Assembly (NCBI GenBank): GCA_001600095.1
Contig: BCIX01000002.1
Span: 1,860,001-1,924,000, forward strand
Direction: 5' to 3'
Length of the DNA: 64,000 nucleotides
From: Bullera alba
Lineage: Eukaryota > Basidiomycota > Tremellomycetes > Tremellales > Bulleraceae
Below the pieces are notes generated by a model that saw nothing but the letters and a program-made list of their open reading frames with translations, was not told the DNA's origin and did not search any database. Both the position numbers and the translations under genes were made by a program. The stretch's first letter is position 1; every line of letters begins with the position of its first letter. This document shows, piece by piece, positions 22,592 through 32,830 of this stretch.

Positions 22592-25500
22592 TTACTCGCG
22601 ACATTCAGAGTATAGGGATTCTAGATCCGCAACGACGTCGGTCATTGTCGGTCGTTCTCCTGGGTCCTGATGCCACATTCGTTCCATGAGATTCACGGGC
22701 TCGGCACCCCAATGTTTCCTGAATCCAGCAACAGAGGGTCGCCTCTGTTTCGCGCCCACAGCGTCATAAATGTAATGTTCGTTATGCCCCTCCCAGGGAT
22801 ATTTCTGACGTCAGTTAAGATCGTGCTTGCGATGCTCACTTTCTCGCCTGTCCATCCCGACATCATCTCCCAATACACCATGGCAGCCGAGAACACGTCG
22901 ACCTTGTAGTCGTATCTCGGATGTGGATGCCACAGTTCGGGCGCTTGCCAATTCACCGTGCCGACCAACGAACGAATCATCGACCGAGTCGAGTGTTTGA
23001 CACGTGCGAGGCCAAAATCACCGACCTTGGCTTGGCCTGCACGATTAATCAGGATGTTTGATGATTTACACTACATGTCAGCATGGGGGATCCTGATGCC
23101 ATACTCACATCACGATGGATGATCGCGGGCTTTCTGGTGTGTAGGTATTCCAGACCTCTGGCGATGTCCAACATCAAGCCAAGTACTCGTTTAGTCGAAG
23201 GGCAGGGCACATTGCGCTGAACATCAGCCACGTTCTCCAGTGCATGTACTCACGATATAATCGAACAGATCACCATTTTCACATAGCTCGCTGACCAGCA
23301 TACACGGCACCTGAGCATTGTCTTCTGGAATACAGATACCACGCTACAACCATGTCAGTCATGACCTCTACCAACTTTAGTAACCACTCACAAATTTGAC
23401 GATATTGGGATGGCGAAACTCGGCCAACAGCTTGAGCTCTCGGATATCCATCTCACTGAGATGCTCCCGGAACTCTGATATTGCGACCTTGCGGCCTCGT
23501 AGCTTTCCGACATACACGCTAACGTCAGCTGTATTCGGGCGACATGTGACTCACTCCTTGAACCCTCCACTTCCTATTCTCTCAAGGCGAACCAGGTGCT
23601 CCTGCTTGATGATGCTGTCCTCCAGTCCCAATTCGGATATATCTAGCGTGAGCTCTGTTTCACCCCCTTCTTTGGTGGACTCTTCACTGCGAGGCGGGGT
23701 GGCAGGGTCGGTGGCGTGGATGTGATCACGGAGCAAGACGGGGGTGGTTTGACCGGATTTATGGACATTGGAAGCAATGGCATGAATGATAGACTGCGGA
23801 TTGGGTGATGCCTTGGCCGTGGATTGCGATGACGTCGATTCGTCATCCTTGCCGTCCTGCTCGTCGCGCTAAATGTCAGCATGGGTCCTATGGTGAACTG
23901 CTCACCCATTCTAGCAACGCCTTGGCCAATTGAGGCTTGGTGCCGCCGACCTCGATACCGCGACTTTCGCACATCTGGACGAGCTCATCTCGTAGCAATT
24001 TGGTGAGCGAACTCAGAGTTGCTGATGTCAAGTCCATGTCTGATTCGAATGAGCATTGGTCGCAATCCCTTAACTCACCTTCAATAACGTCTTCCTCCTC
24101 TTCCAGCTCTTCATCGTTATCCTCGGCTTCCGGATCGTCCATATCGGGATCATCCATCGCCTCTTGCCTCAGTCTATTACGCCGGCTCTGCCACACTCCA
24201 AATGCTTTGCCCGACCGGGTCGTGCGGGTGATTGCCCCGTCTTCGCCGTCCACCGACATGTCACCATCGGGTCCCACAGCCTCTGGCTCCACAGATGAAT
24301 CCAGAGCACCGTCCATATCCATCCCTTCCGTCTCAGTCTCGCTTTCTCCTCCTCTGAGCGCTTCGATTGCCTTCAGCTTCGCATCCCTTCCAGGCAGGAC
24401 TCTCGAATCCTGCCTGTTTGGCATCGAAGGTTTTGAGGTCTCAGATTCTGGAGCCATGTTGTCACTGCTCCGCAGCCTTCTACTCAATTTCGGGGAAGCC
24501 GGGTTCTCCAAGTCCTCCTCCTCTTCCGTTTCTTCCTCTCCATCAGCCTCGATTTCGCTGTATTGGTCCATGGCGAGACTGGAACGAGTACGTGACCGCA
24601 AGCGGTTCACGAGAGGCGTCGGCTCATTCGCTTCATCATCAGAGGTATCCACGGTCGTCTCCGACTCGGTTCTGACTGTACGAGTTGTCCTCGGACGAGT
24701 AGCCCGTGCCGGTGTGTGTCGTCTGTGATTCTGCAAAGAACGTCGACTACGTGTACGCCGCGGCGTTGGCCGCTGTGGGGGAGGCGAAGTGGAAGTGTCG
24801 GTCGTGTAAAGGGACGAGCGAGTCGAGGACCGACTCGGACGTCGTCTGCGAATTGTTAGCGGAGGAGCTTCAGATACTCTACTCACTTGTTGTTCAGGTT
24901 GCCCGGACTTTGTAACTCGGTGTCGAATCTCGCTCTTCGCTCCTCCCCTTCGAAGCTGTCTGAGATATGATTTGCGTCCAGACTTCCCTTCCTGACCTTC
25001 TCCTTTGCTGGGGTAAATAGTCGGCGGCGACGTACATTTGCGTCGGATTGTCGGAACTTGGGTTTCAGCTTGTTCTTCGGGGCCGCCTTTGGAGTGACGT
25101 CTGCGTCCTTTTCGAGAGCGGACGAGCTGCCGGACGAAGGCGACGCGGCGTGAACATTGGTGAGCGAGGATGCCGAGCGCAGGCGCTTGATCTCGAATGC
25201 GGCTTCCAACGCCGCTTTTCGCTTGGGCGAGGATCTCGGGGATTCGGACAAGTGCAACTGGGAAACAGACAGCCGGCGCTGATGATCAGTACGAGAACGC
25301 AGACTCATAACGTACAGCTGCGACGAGGCCATCGACCAGTTCCTTTTTGCTCAATCCTGCATTGTCCTCGTCCTCCATGGCAGCGTCTCCCTGCTCATCC
25401 TCGTCTTCAGTTGACCACATTCCCGCGACCTTCCACAGCCGGACCAGCTCGGCCTTTTTCAGTCGGTGCAAGACATGGGCAGGAGCATCTTGCAGTAATT

Positions 25501-26037
25501 GTTGATCACCTTCTGGTCAGCCATATTCAACAAGATAGTTGACTCACTTTCTCCAATATACTCGGGCTCCTCTTCGTGGTCGTCCATCTCGATCCAACTG
25601 CTCGAGCTGGAGTCCCCGTCCGTGACGCTATCCTCGCCGTCGTACTCGTTCTCCTGCCCCCGCTTCCGCTTCTTCGGGCTCGACTCGTCCCCACTGGTGA
25701 ACACATCCTGCAGAATTTTTACGCTCTTGTGCTTTTTCTGACCTTCCCCGCCATTTCCACCAGACTTTCTGGACCTGTTCCTCCCATTGCCATTGACGAC
25801 TTGTTCGCCCGCATCCGAGTCGAGAACAGAAGCTCCATTTCGACTAGATTGGCTGATTCCGTCGATGTCTTCAGAGTCGGGAGTAAGGTGTAGCGCACGG
25901 GAGCCATTGTCTCCATTGGTCAGACCAAGCCTCCGCCGTTTGGAAGGATGCTTCAAGAGCTTGTAGGGCGTGGTGACGGCGGTCTTCCTCGGCGAGCTGA
26001 CAAAATGTTGGCTGCGGGTACGGACAAGTCTGTCCAT
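22592..26037 (-). CDS. SAP-motif TKL-type protein kinase
   Basis: A long multi-exon gene starting at 26037 (MDRLVRTRSQHFVSSPRK) and ending SLYSECRE. The first half is disordered, basic/acidic and Ser-rich, with two SAP/HeH-like DNA-binding motifs: HRLKKAELVRLWKVAGMW to GLSKKELVDGLVAA, and LLRDELVQMCESRGIEVGGT to KPQLAKALLEW. The C-terminal kinase domain has the glycine loop IGSGGFKDVYVGK, the HRD motif AIIHRDCKSSNILI, DFGLARVK, and the activation/APE region SLVGTVNWQAPELW. It closes with WHQDPGERPTMTDVVADLES. It belongs to the tyrosine-kinase-like group expanded in basidiomycetes. The beta-3 motif reads VAISEF, lacking the usual lysine. SAP motifs suggest a chromatin-bound kinase; substrate unknown. 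Start codons of this gene and CUS2 are divergent (583 bp). Confidence 0.78.
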
Positions 26038-26620
26038 GTTGCATGCATGAACCGTCCTGGTTGAAGTTCGAGATGAGTCAGGCTGATATCCAAGATGCCG
26101 CCAACGTCAACCCTTTGGAGGTTGAATATGACCAGAGACTCGGACACACCCTCGACCGTCGTTTACGCGACTTGGTGGACGCGCTTAACCGCAACACAGT
26201 GGACTTCGGATGTATCGTTCCCTCGGTGGGTTTCGGCTGCTTTGAAGGCGTTCAGTCGTCTACCTACATCCCAGACTCCAACCCTATGCGTAGTGTCGAG
26301 GCATGGGGTGCTCAGGAGGGCGTAGTAGATTCGATCTGTTGGTCGTCGTCTGAAATATGACGATGTAGACCATCGAACTCGGCTGAGCTTGACCATTGGT
26401 CTCGGAACCAAAAGTATCGGATATCCCGTCACCCGTATCAAGATGTGACGTGGCAGCCTTCCTTTGAGCCATTACGTCAGCTGCCTTCCGCTGTCCTCTG
26501 GCTGCTGCAAGGTGAAGCTCCTGGCTGTCTTCGTACCAGGCTCTGGCCTGCACACCTTGTTGCTTATACTAACGCGGTACAAGCTCTTGGAAACACCTTA
26601 AATAGGCTCCAATCCCCACT
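26038..26620. promoter_or_regulatory. Divergent intergenic region, TKL kinase / CUS2
   Basis: A 583-bp region between two divergent start codons. An open frame of 105 codons at 26043..26360 on the plus strand overlaps the kinase 5' region and has no recognisable domain. I treat the interval as promoter DNA. Confidence 0.4.
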
Positions 26621-28176
26621 ATGCCGGCCAACGCACCCGCTCCAGGCAAATTCGACCAAGATCCTAGGGTCCACTTTGACAAAACGGCCGGGAAATGGCA
26701 GTACGAGGATGAGGAGTCTGGACAGGAGTACGAATGGTCAGATGCGGCTAAAACGTGGATTCCATTGGTATGTCTTTCGTCGACCACCCTGCGACCACTG
26801 CACCAAAGTCGTCGACTCGCGCGTCACTTGCTGCAAGCTGTGAGATCTAACGATTAATCTCCGCCCACCTCGATAGGTTGACGAGGAGCAATGGAAAGCG
26901 CAACAGGCGGCTTATTCTGTTGCAGGAGTTGACGAGGATGTGAGTGTAGGTCGCCTCTAAACAAGCTGATCATGGTAGACACCTGCCAACGCTGTACTTG
27001 CTCGGGAGCAGAAGCGGGAGCAGCAGCGAAAGAAGAAGACGGGAGCGAACAATGACTTCACCTCGAACGGCGCGATCGGAATCGCATCAAGCAGTAAAGC
27101 CTCTTCGTCGAAGCAAGCACAACAACCGTCCGCACCGAAGAAGACCGGAGTATGGGTCACGAATCTGCCCCCGAACACTACACTAGAACTGCTCAGCTCG
27201 GTATTCTCGAAAGCCGGAGTGCTCTTGATCGACGATGAAGGAGAACCCAGAATAAAGCTCTACTACGACGACGAGGGCAAATTCAAGGGAGAGGCTCTGA
27301 TACTCTACTTCAAGGAAGGGAGCGTAGATCTTGCCGTGACATTACTGGATGACACTGAGTTGGAGATGGGCGCTGGGTTTGGCAATATGCGAGTCAAGGA
27401 AGCAGAGTACGGCGGCGCGCAGAGCGGCAGTGCAGGCCAACCGAAGGCAGACAAGCCAGCGAATGGAGCCACGACAGGCGCCGACGGTCAGGACAAGGAG
27501 AAAGACAAGAAGCGTAAAGGTCACTCTGCTGAGGAGAAGGCGAAGATGACCAAGAGGATACGGACGATGCAGAAGTGAGTCAAGAGTGCGCACTGAGATG
27601 CAAGGGCTGACTTGGCATCTAGCAAGCTCACATGGCACTCGGATTCCGATGAGGACGACTTGGGTGCTCCTAATGGCGGCGCACCTCAGCCCGGAGCGAG
27701 TCGGTTCAACAGAGTCGTGGTATTGAAAGGCATGTTCAAGCTTGAGGATCTGGATAAGGAGCCGGAGCTTCTCCTCGAGTTGAAAGAGGACGTCAGGGAG
27801 GAAGCGGAGACGATGGGCCAAGTCACGAGCGTGATCCTCTACGATGTAAGTGGTCGAGGGATACATCATGGTACCGCTACTGACGACTGTCTTGTAGAAA
27901 GAGGAGGATGGCGTGATGACGATAAAGTTCAAAGAACCAATTTCGGCACAGGCTTGTGTGATGAAGATGAACGGACGATTCTTCGATGGTCGCAAGGTAA
28001 GTCACAGGTGCGCTTGACTCTCGCTGACGGTGTAGATATACGCTGGGATATATACCGGAAAGGAGAGGTTCAAAAAGTCTGGCGCGGGTGTATTGGAAGA
28101 CGACGAGAACGAGGAGAAGGAGAGGTTGGATAACTTTGCCCATTGGCTCGTAGATGGCGATGAGGCTGAGTCGTAG
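26621..28176 (+). CDS. CUS2: U2 snRNP assembly factor CUS2/HTATSF1
   Basis: Six exons: 26621..26767, 26877..26939, 26979..27574, 27623..27845, 27898..27996, 28036..28176 (422 residues). The N-terminus has an OCRE-like aromatic block (HFDKTAGKWQYEDEESGQEY, EWSDAAKTWIPL). RRM1 contains GVWVTNLPPNTTLELL and KGEALILYFKEGSVDLAVTL. A Lys-rich linker precedes a degenerate second RRM of UHM type (NRVVVLKGMF to FFDGRKIYAGIYTG), followed by an acidic end. This order is that of CUS2/TAT-SF1, which binds SF3B1 through the UHM and helps U2 snRNA refolding and prespliceosome formation. Length and exon phases are consistent throughout. Confidence 0.9.
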
Positions 28177-28545
28177 TCGTAGTCAGGGGTGTAGGCACCA
28201 CGAGGCCAGTCTTTCGCTCCTTGTAGGCGTAAATCGTTACGGCGAGGTCGGCTTGATGGATGTATCAGAAGTCAATATCACGTGGATGTGGTGCTCCAGT
28301 TCGGCCTAGCCTCCACTGGAACGATTCACTCGCCATGAGTGGGACTGGACGCTGATCCGGTTCCTTTCTCTTTGTACTCACTTGAGTATGTTGTCCTCTA
28401 TGACGCCGGCCCATTGCAGTCACGGATGCCAGAGTTCAATGTAGACTGCTTGAAGCATCACGTCTCTGTCACTAAAACAGGAAAGCAACTTGCGAATACC
28501 ATCACGCTCTTCGAAACTTAGGATCCATTGCGACCAGAAGGTCGG
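28177..28545. promoter_or_regulatory. CUS2 3' / hexosaminidase 5' intergenic region
   Basis: A 369-bp tandem gap expected to hold the CUS2 terminator and the hexosaminidase promoter. No other gene or repeat is evident. Confidence 0.35.
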
Positions 28546-30969
28546 ATGCTGCTTCCAACTGCGATACTCCGTTGGCTGTCATCGGCGCCGATCTTACATG
28601 GTCTGACATGGTCCTCCTGGTCTTCGATATCAACCCCAGGTGGAGTCCACGAAGAGGATGGGCTGGAGCCATCGAGCGCACTGCTAGATGAACATGACTT
28701 GAAGGTGGTTCCGCTTCCTAGAAGGTTCACCATTGGTCATACGGTGCTATGCCTGTCTGAGCAGTTCACCATTCATGCAGATCCCGGCTCGAGCTTCTCT
28801 CTTCCCGATGACCTCTTGCGAGCAGCCGCTAGGACTACGGAATCGGTGCTTGCAACTGCGCATCAATTCCTTTCTCCCCAACATGGTGCCGAGTTCCTGC
28901 CCTTCGACGGTGGATCCTTCTGCCGGGACTACATACGGTCCCTCGTCCTCGAGTACGATGATAAGTCAGGGGCTTCTCTGTCAATCATGAAGAGTGCAGC
29001 CAAACGGGTGGAAGAGAGAAATGAGGGGTATGTGCTTCGCATTGAGGCCAACGGACAAGCGAGATTGAAGGCGAACTCGACATTGGGCCTATTTCGGGGG
29101 TTGTCGACTTTCGAGCAATTCTTCTATCGCCTGCCTCCGGCACTCGATCAGCAGAGACACCTCCAGGCTCAGCTTGGCACAGATGCAGCACGGCGAAGCC
29201 TAATTTACGCCCCTTTCGCACCGTACAATATCGAAGACTATCCATCGTTCCCCTGGCGGTCGTTCTTGCTGGACACCTCGCGACACTACTTTCCGATACG
29301 AGCATTGCTGAAGCACATCGATACCATGGCTATGGTCAAGCTGAACGTGTTCCACTGGTCAGTATCACAAGCACAAGGCTATCGTGTGCACAAGGCTCAC
29401 CAAATCTCATTATTGACTTAGGCATATCACCGACTCCAATTCATGGCCGTTGGAGTTGGAGAAGTGGCCCGAACTTGGCCGAGAAGGAGCGTACTCTCCT
29501 GAGGAAGTATACTCCCAACGAGACATCCTCGAGGTCGTTCAGTATGCAGGCGAGGTATGTCGATCTCTGACTGCAGTCCTGGTGCGGTGACTGACCACTT
29601 CTTTCACTCAGAGAGGTATCGATGTGGTTATGGAGATCGACACACCTGGTCATACGGCCATAGTTGCTGCCTCACACCCCGAGTTCGTTGCATGCTATGA
29701 GAAAGAGCCTTTGGGCAAGTATGCCCATCAGCCACCAGCCGGACAACTACGATTCGCCAGTGAGGACGTAGTGGACTTTGCAAAGGACGTCTTTGAAGAA
29801 GTGGCAGGTTTGACGCAAAGTCGCTATATCGGTACCGGTGGTGATGAACTGAATCTCAACTGCATGGTAAGTCGGCTTCAGATGAGTACGGGGGAGCGCT
29901 AAATTTATGTGTGGTGTAGAACGAGGATGGTCCCACTCAAAAGTCGTTACGACGGAAAGGGTGGTCAATTGAAGACGCTCTTGATCACTTCACCAACGCG
30001 ACACATTCGACTGTCCGATCTCTGCACAAGACTTCCTTGGTCTGGGAAGAGATGGTCAGTGTCTCACACGACTCTCTTGAGAGTTGAGAGGAACCAGCTG
30101 ATATCGTTCGACTTGATTGCGCAGATACTCGATCATGACCTTCCCTCCTTGAGTAACGACACAATCGTGACTGTGTGGCAGAACACCTCAAATGCAAAGA
30201 GTGTCGCCCAACGGGGGCACAGGATCGTGCACGCTTCATCGGAGTACTTCTACCTCGACTGCGGACTGGGCGGGTGGATTGGGGTTGATGGCGGCGGTAA
30301 CAGCTGGTGCGATCCGTACAAGACCTGGTCGAGGATTCATTCGTGAGTGCCAGTACGGCAGAACTCCTATCGGTGTTAGTGATTCGTATGGCATTCTGAA
30401 TGGATATAGCTTCGACCCGTTCGCAAACTTGAGCAAAGCGGAACAAGATCTCGTTGTCGGAGGTGGGTGGCAACCTCACCCCAGTGACTGCATCACTCCA
30501 TATCCCTGTCTGACAATGCTTAGGTCAGGTGTCTCTATGGGCAGAACAGGTATGCCCGTCTCATCCTCTGGCCAAGATGTTGAGGCGGCTGACCACACTC
30601 TTGCAGACTGACGAGACCAACCTTGAGCCCGTGTCCTGGCCACGAGCGGCAGCCTTCGCCGAAGTGTTCTGGACCGGTGCCGAATGTGGTTCTCCTCACC
30701 GTAGGTCGCGCTTTATTCGATGATTCATGAACGTTGAACCGTGACGACACTGACAGTGACTTGCGAAGGTACCAACGCCGCCCTGGCCAGAATGCACGAT
30801 GTGAGGTACAGAATGGTCAGCAAGGGTGTCAATGCCGGTCCACTGCAACCGCACTGGTGCGCCCTTCGACCAGGTGGGTGAACTAGCCAAGTGGGCACCT
30901 GTTAACGTGAGAGCAGAGCGATGTCTGGCCTCCGGGAGTGCCGCAGACGATGGTGAAGGGACCGCGTAA
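28546..30969 (+). CDS. Beta-N-acetylhexosaminidase (GH20)
   Basis: Ten exons: 28546..29357, 29422..29554, 29612..29866, 29920..30054, 30125..30342, 30410..30462, 30524..30549, 30607..30700, 30757..30873, 30917..30969 (631 residues). The start MLLPTAILRWLSSAPILHG gives a plausible signal sequence; the codon upstream at 28528 is TTG, not ATG. The N-terminal GH20b-type domain is followed by the catalytic barrel: LLDTSRHYFPIRALLKHID, KLNVFHWHITDSNSWPLE, VVMEIDTPGHTAIVAASHP, and the Asp-Glu catalytic pair in YIGTGGDELNLNC. Further GH20 blocks are VTVWQNTSN, QVSLWAEQTDETNLEPVSWP and the C-terminal MHDVRYRMVSKGV to LQPHWCALRP. It should release terminal GlcNAc/GalNAc in the secretory pathway or cell wall (chitin turnover). 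The extreme C-terminus after CALRP is less certain. Confidence 0.9.
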
Positions 30970-31252
30970 ATCCTCGGCGATCGCTTCGAGGTGATCGACG
31001 CACTGCCAGCCTGTGCCAGGCACTGGCGATGGAGTACTCAGAAGATGCAGGTCTGGAATGTGGTGCCTGAATATGATGGACCCTTTCGCTCTCCGAGGAG
31101 TCCGAGAGTTTATCCACCTATGAACCATCAATGACGACGCCTTCCTGGTTTGTCGCTGAGGTCAGCATGTCCAATGATGAAACTAGAAGTTGAAGCACGT
31201 TGGTCGTACCTCGGAGCACTTAAGTGTACTTATGCATGTAGTAATCAGGAGA

Positions 31253-31555
31253 ATGGGCAGTCCGCTGCCCGTCCCGGTTTCCGACTCTCACAGCATTGAG
31301 ATCACACAAAACCAGCCCAGTCACACGGGTGTCAGCGAGCCCACCCCCAACATGCCAGACAGCGACGGAGAAGCTGGCAGCGATAAGCTCCAAATTGTCG
31401 ACAGCGACGGCCTGTTCACAATGCCCGACACCAAGTCGGGGCAGTACCCGCATGAGTCACCTGGTCATCAAGGCTTGGAGAGTCTCCTGCCAAGCAAGAC
31501 AGACGAGTCTTCCTCGAAGAAAATCCCACAGAACAAAGATCAGGGCGGACAGTGA
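31253..31555 (+). CDS. Possible small hydrophilic protein (100 residues)
   Basis: An unspliced frame starting MGSPLPVPVSDSHSIEI and ending KKIPQNKDQGGQ. It has strong coding character (mostly C or G in third position, matching neighbours) and an even Asp/Ser/Pro-rich composition with two DSDG units. No domain, signal peptide or membrane segment is seen and I recognise no family. It lies between the hexosaminidase and the acetate transporter stop codons, where no other gene explains the coding bias. It could also be a spurious frame in a 3' UTR; an upstream in-frame ATG at 31190 would add 21 residues. Confidence 0.4.
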   Translation: MGSPLPVPVSDSHSIEITQNQPSHTGVSEPTPNMPDSDGEAGSDKLQIVDSDGLFTMPDTKSGQYPHESPGHQGLESLLPSKTDESSSKKIPQNKDQGGQ

Positions 31556-31825
31556 TCGAGAGAACGGGATGGGTGTTGAGAGGCACGGTTGGAAGGGGTC
31601 AGATTGTCAGTGCAAAACTCCCAGTCAGAACACGGCGGTTAGCTTATCGATCATTCAGTAAACCGACCAATATGTCATTAATTGACAAATGCTGCGAATG
31701 CATTATGATGAATTATTACACGAGTAACACCGATTAAAGACACTTCTGACCTGAAGCACGCACACAGTCACACACTCTCGAGGCGGCTCCACTCCCGCTG
31801 TCTCACAGCGCTATTATCGACTCCC

Positions 31826-32830
31826 TTACTTGAGCTTCTTCTTGGTGCCGGAAAGGTCACCAACGGGGACGAGGAAGTGCGAGGTGTCTGGGGTCAACAT
31901 GCCGGCGAAGGCAGTGTAGAAAGCGATAGCGGCCGTGAGCTAGCAGAGAGGAACGTCAGCCATATCTCGCGACCCGAAGCTCAGCGGACTCACGATACCA
32001 AATGCTCCTCCAGCGATGTGAACCTTGCTGTTTCCAGAAAACTCGGCTGCGCACAGAAGCCAGAAAGTGATGTCGAGGAAGAAGAACAGCGAGACAAGAG
32101 CGACGGATGATCGAAGCGCAGCGATGAGGAAGATGAAGGTGACAATACCCCAGGCAGCGAGGTAGATTCCAACTGCACTGGCGAACTCGGTGGGGTCGGC
32201 GTATGCCTCTGCAATGAAATCAGTGACTGCCTCACGGGAAGGTAATAAGTTGCTCACGTGGAATCTGGAAGAAGGGGATGTAAATGGCACCGAAGGAGAA
32301 CCAGAATCCACCGTATGAACTGAAAGCAGTAGCACCGAACGTCTGTGGTGATGTCAGCTTCTGGCAGCTATCTGGCAGTAGCAGATGACTCACGTTACCG
32401 CAAGCCCACTCCTCAACACCGGCTATCAGCTGAACCAAACCACCGTATCCGAGGGCCATTCCGAGGACAACGTTGGGCTCGCCGATACCTCGTGCACCGA
32501 CATTGTACATGGAAAGGATGAACGTGGTCGCTGCGAAACCGAGAAGACCCAAGGGTGCAGGGTTGGCGAACTTTCGGTGGTAGACTGGGAAAGCAGGCTG
32601 ACTGGTGTCGATCGGGTTACCACCGGGCGTAATCTGTAAAGCACAGGGTCGTTAGCGTCTAGCTTGTTACACCATGGCACCTCGGCCGAGGAAAGACTCA
32701 CGAATCGCGACACTGCTTCACCCCTGTAGCCTGTGTTGTCGTAGCCTGGGGCATATTGCTGTGGGGGCTTGTTGTAGTCGTTGCCGCCGGCCGCGGTCTC
32801 GTTAGAGGATCGCTTTGGTTCACCGTTCAT
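31826..32830 (-). CDS. ATO/GPR1-FUN34-YaaH acetate transporter, apparent frameshift near 3' end
   Basis: Exons 32830..32702, 32633..32394, 32342..32258, 32208..31994 and a last exon from 31940. The hydrophilic N-terminus (MNGEPKRSSNETAAGG) precedes the family motif FANPAPLGLLGFAATTFILS. Six hydrophobic segments follow, including MALGYGGLVQLIAGVEEW, SSYGGFWFSFGAIYIPFF, FASAVGIYLAAWGIVTFIFL and VALVSLFFFLDITFWLL. Members move acetate, and possibly ammonium, across the plasma membrane. In the last exon LTAAIAF is in one frame and FYTAFAGMLTPDTSHF plus FLVPVGDLSGTKKKLK in the next, joined at a run of four A (31920-31923, plus strand). As printed, the frame would end at TGA 31859..31857 instead of TAA 31828..31826. 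This is either a one-base assembly error or a real mutation that alters the last membrane segment. Confidence 0.82.

Noticed and set aside
23937..24728. 263-codon Ser-rich plus-strand frame
   Set aside because: It is the mirror of the acidic/Ser-rich exon of the minus-strand kinase, whose frame carries the SAP motif and good splice sites.
26043..26360. Plus-strand 105-codon frame (MHEPSWLKFEMSQ...) between the TKL kinase and CUS2
   Set aside because: It has no domain and no splice continuation and sits within the divergent promoter region. I could not support it as a gene.
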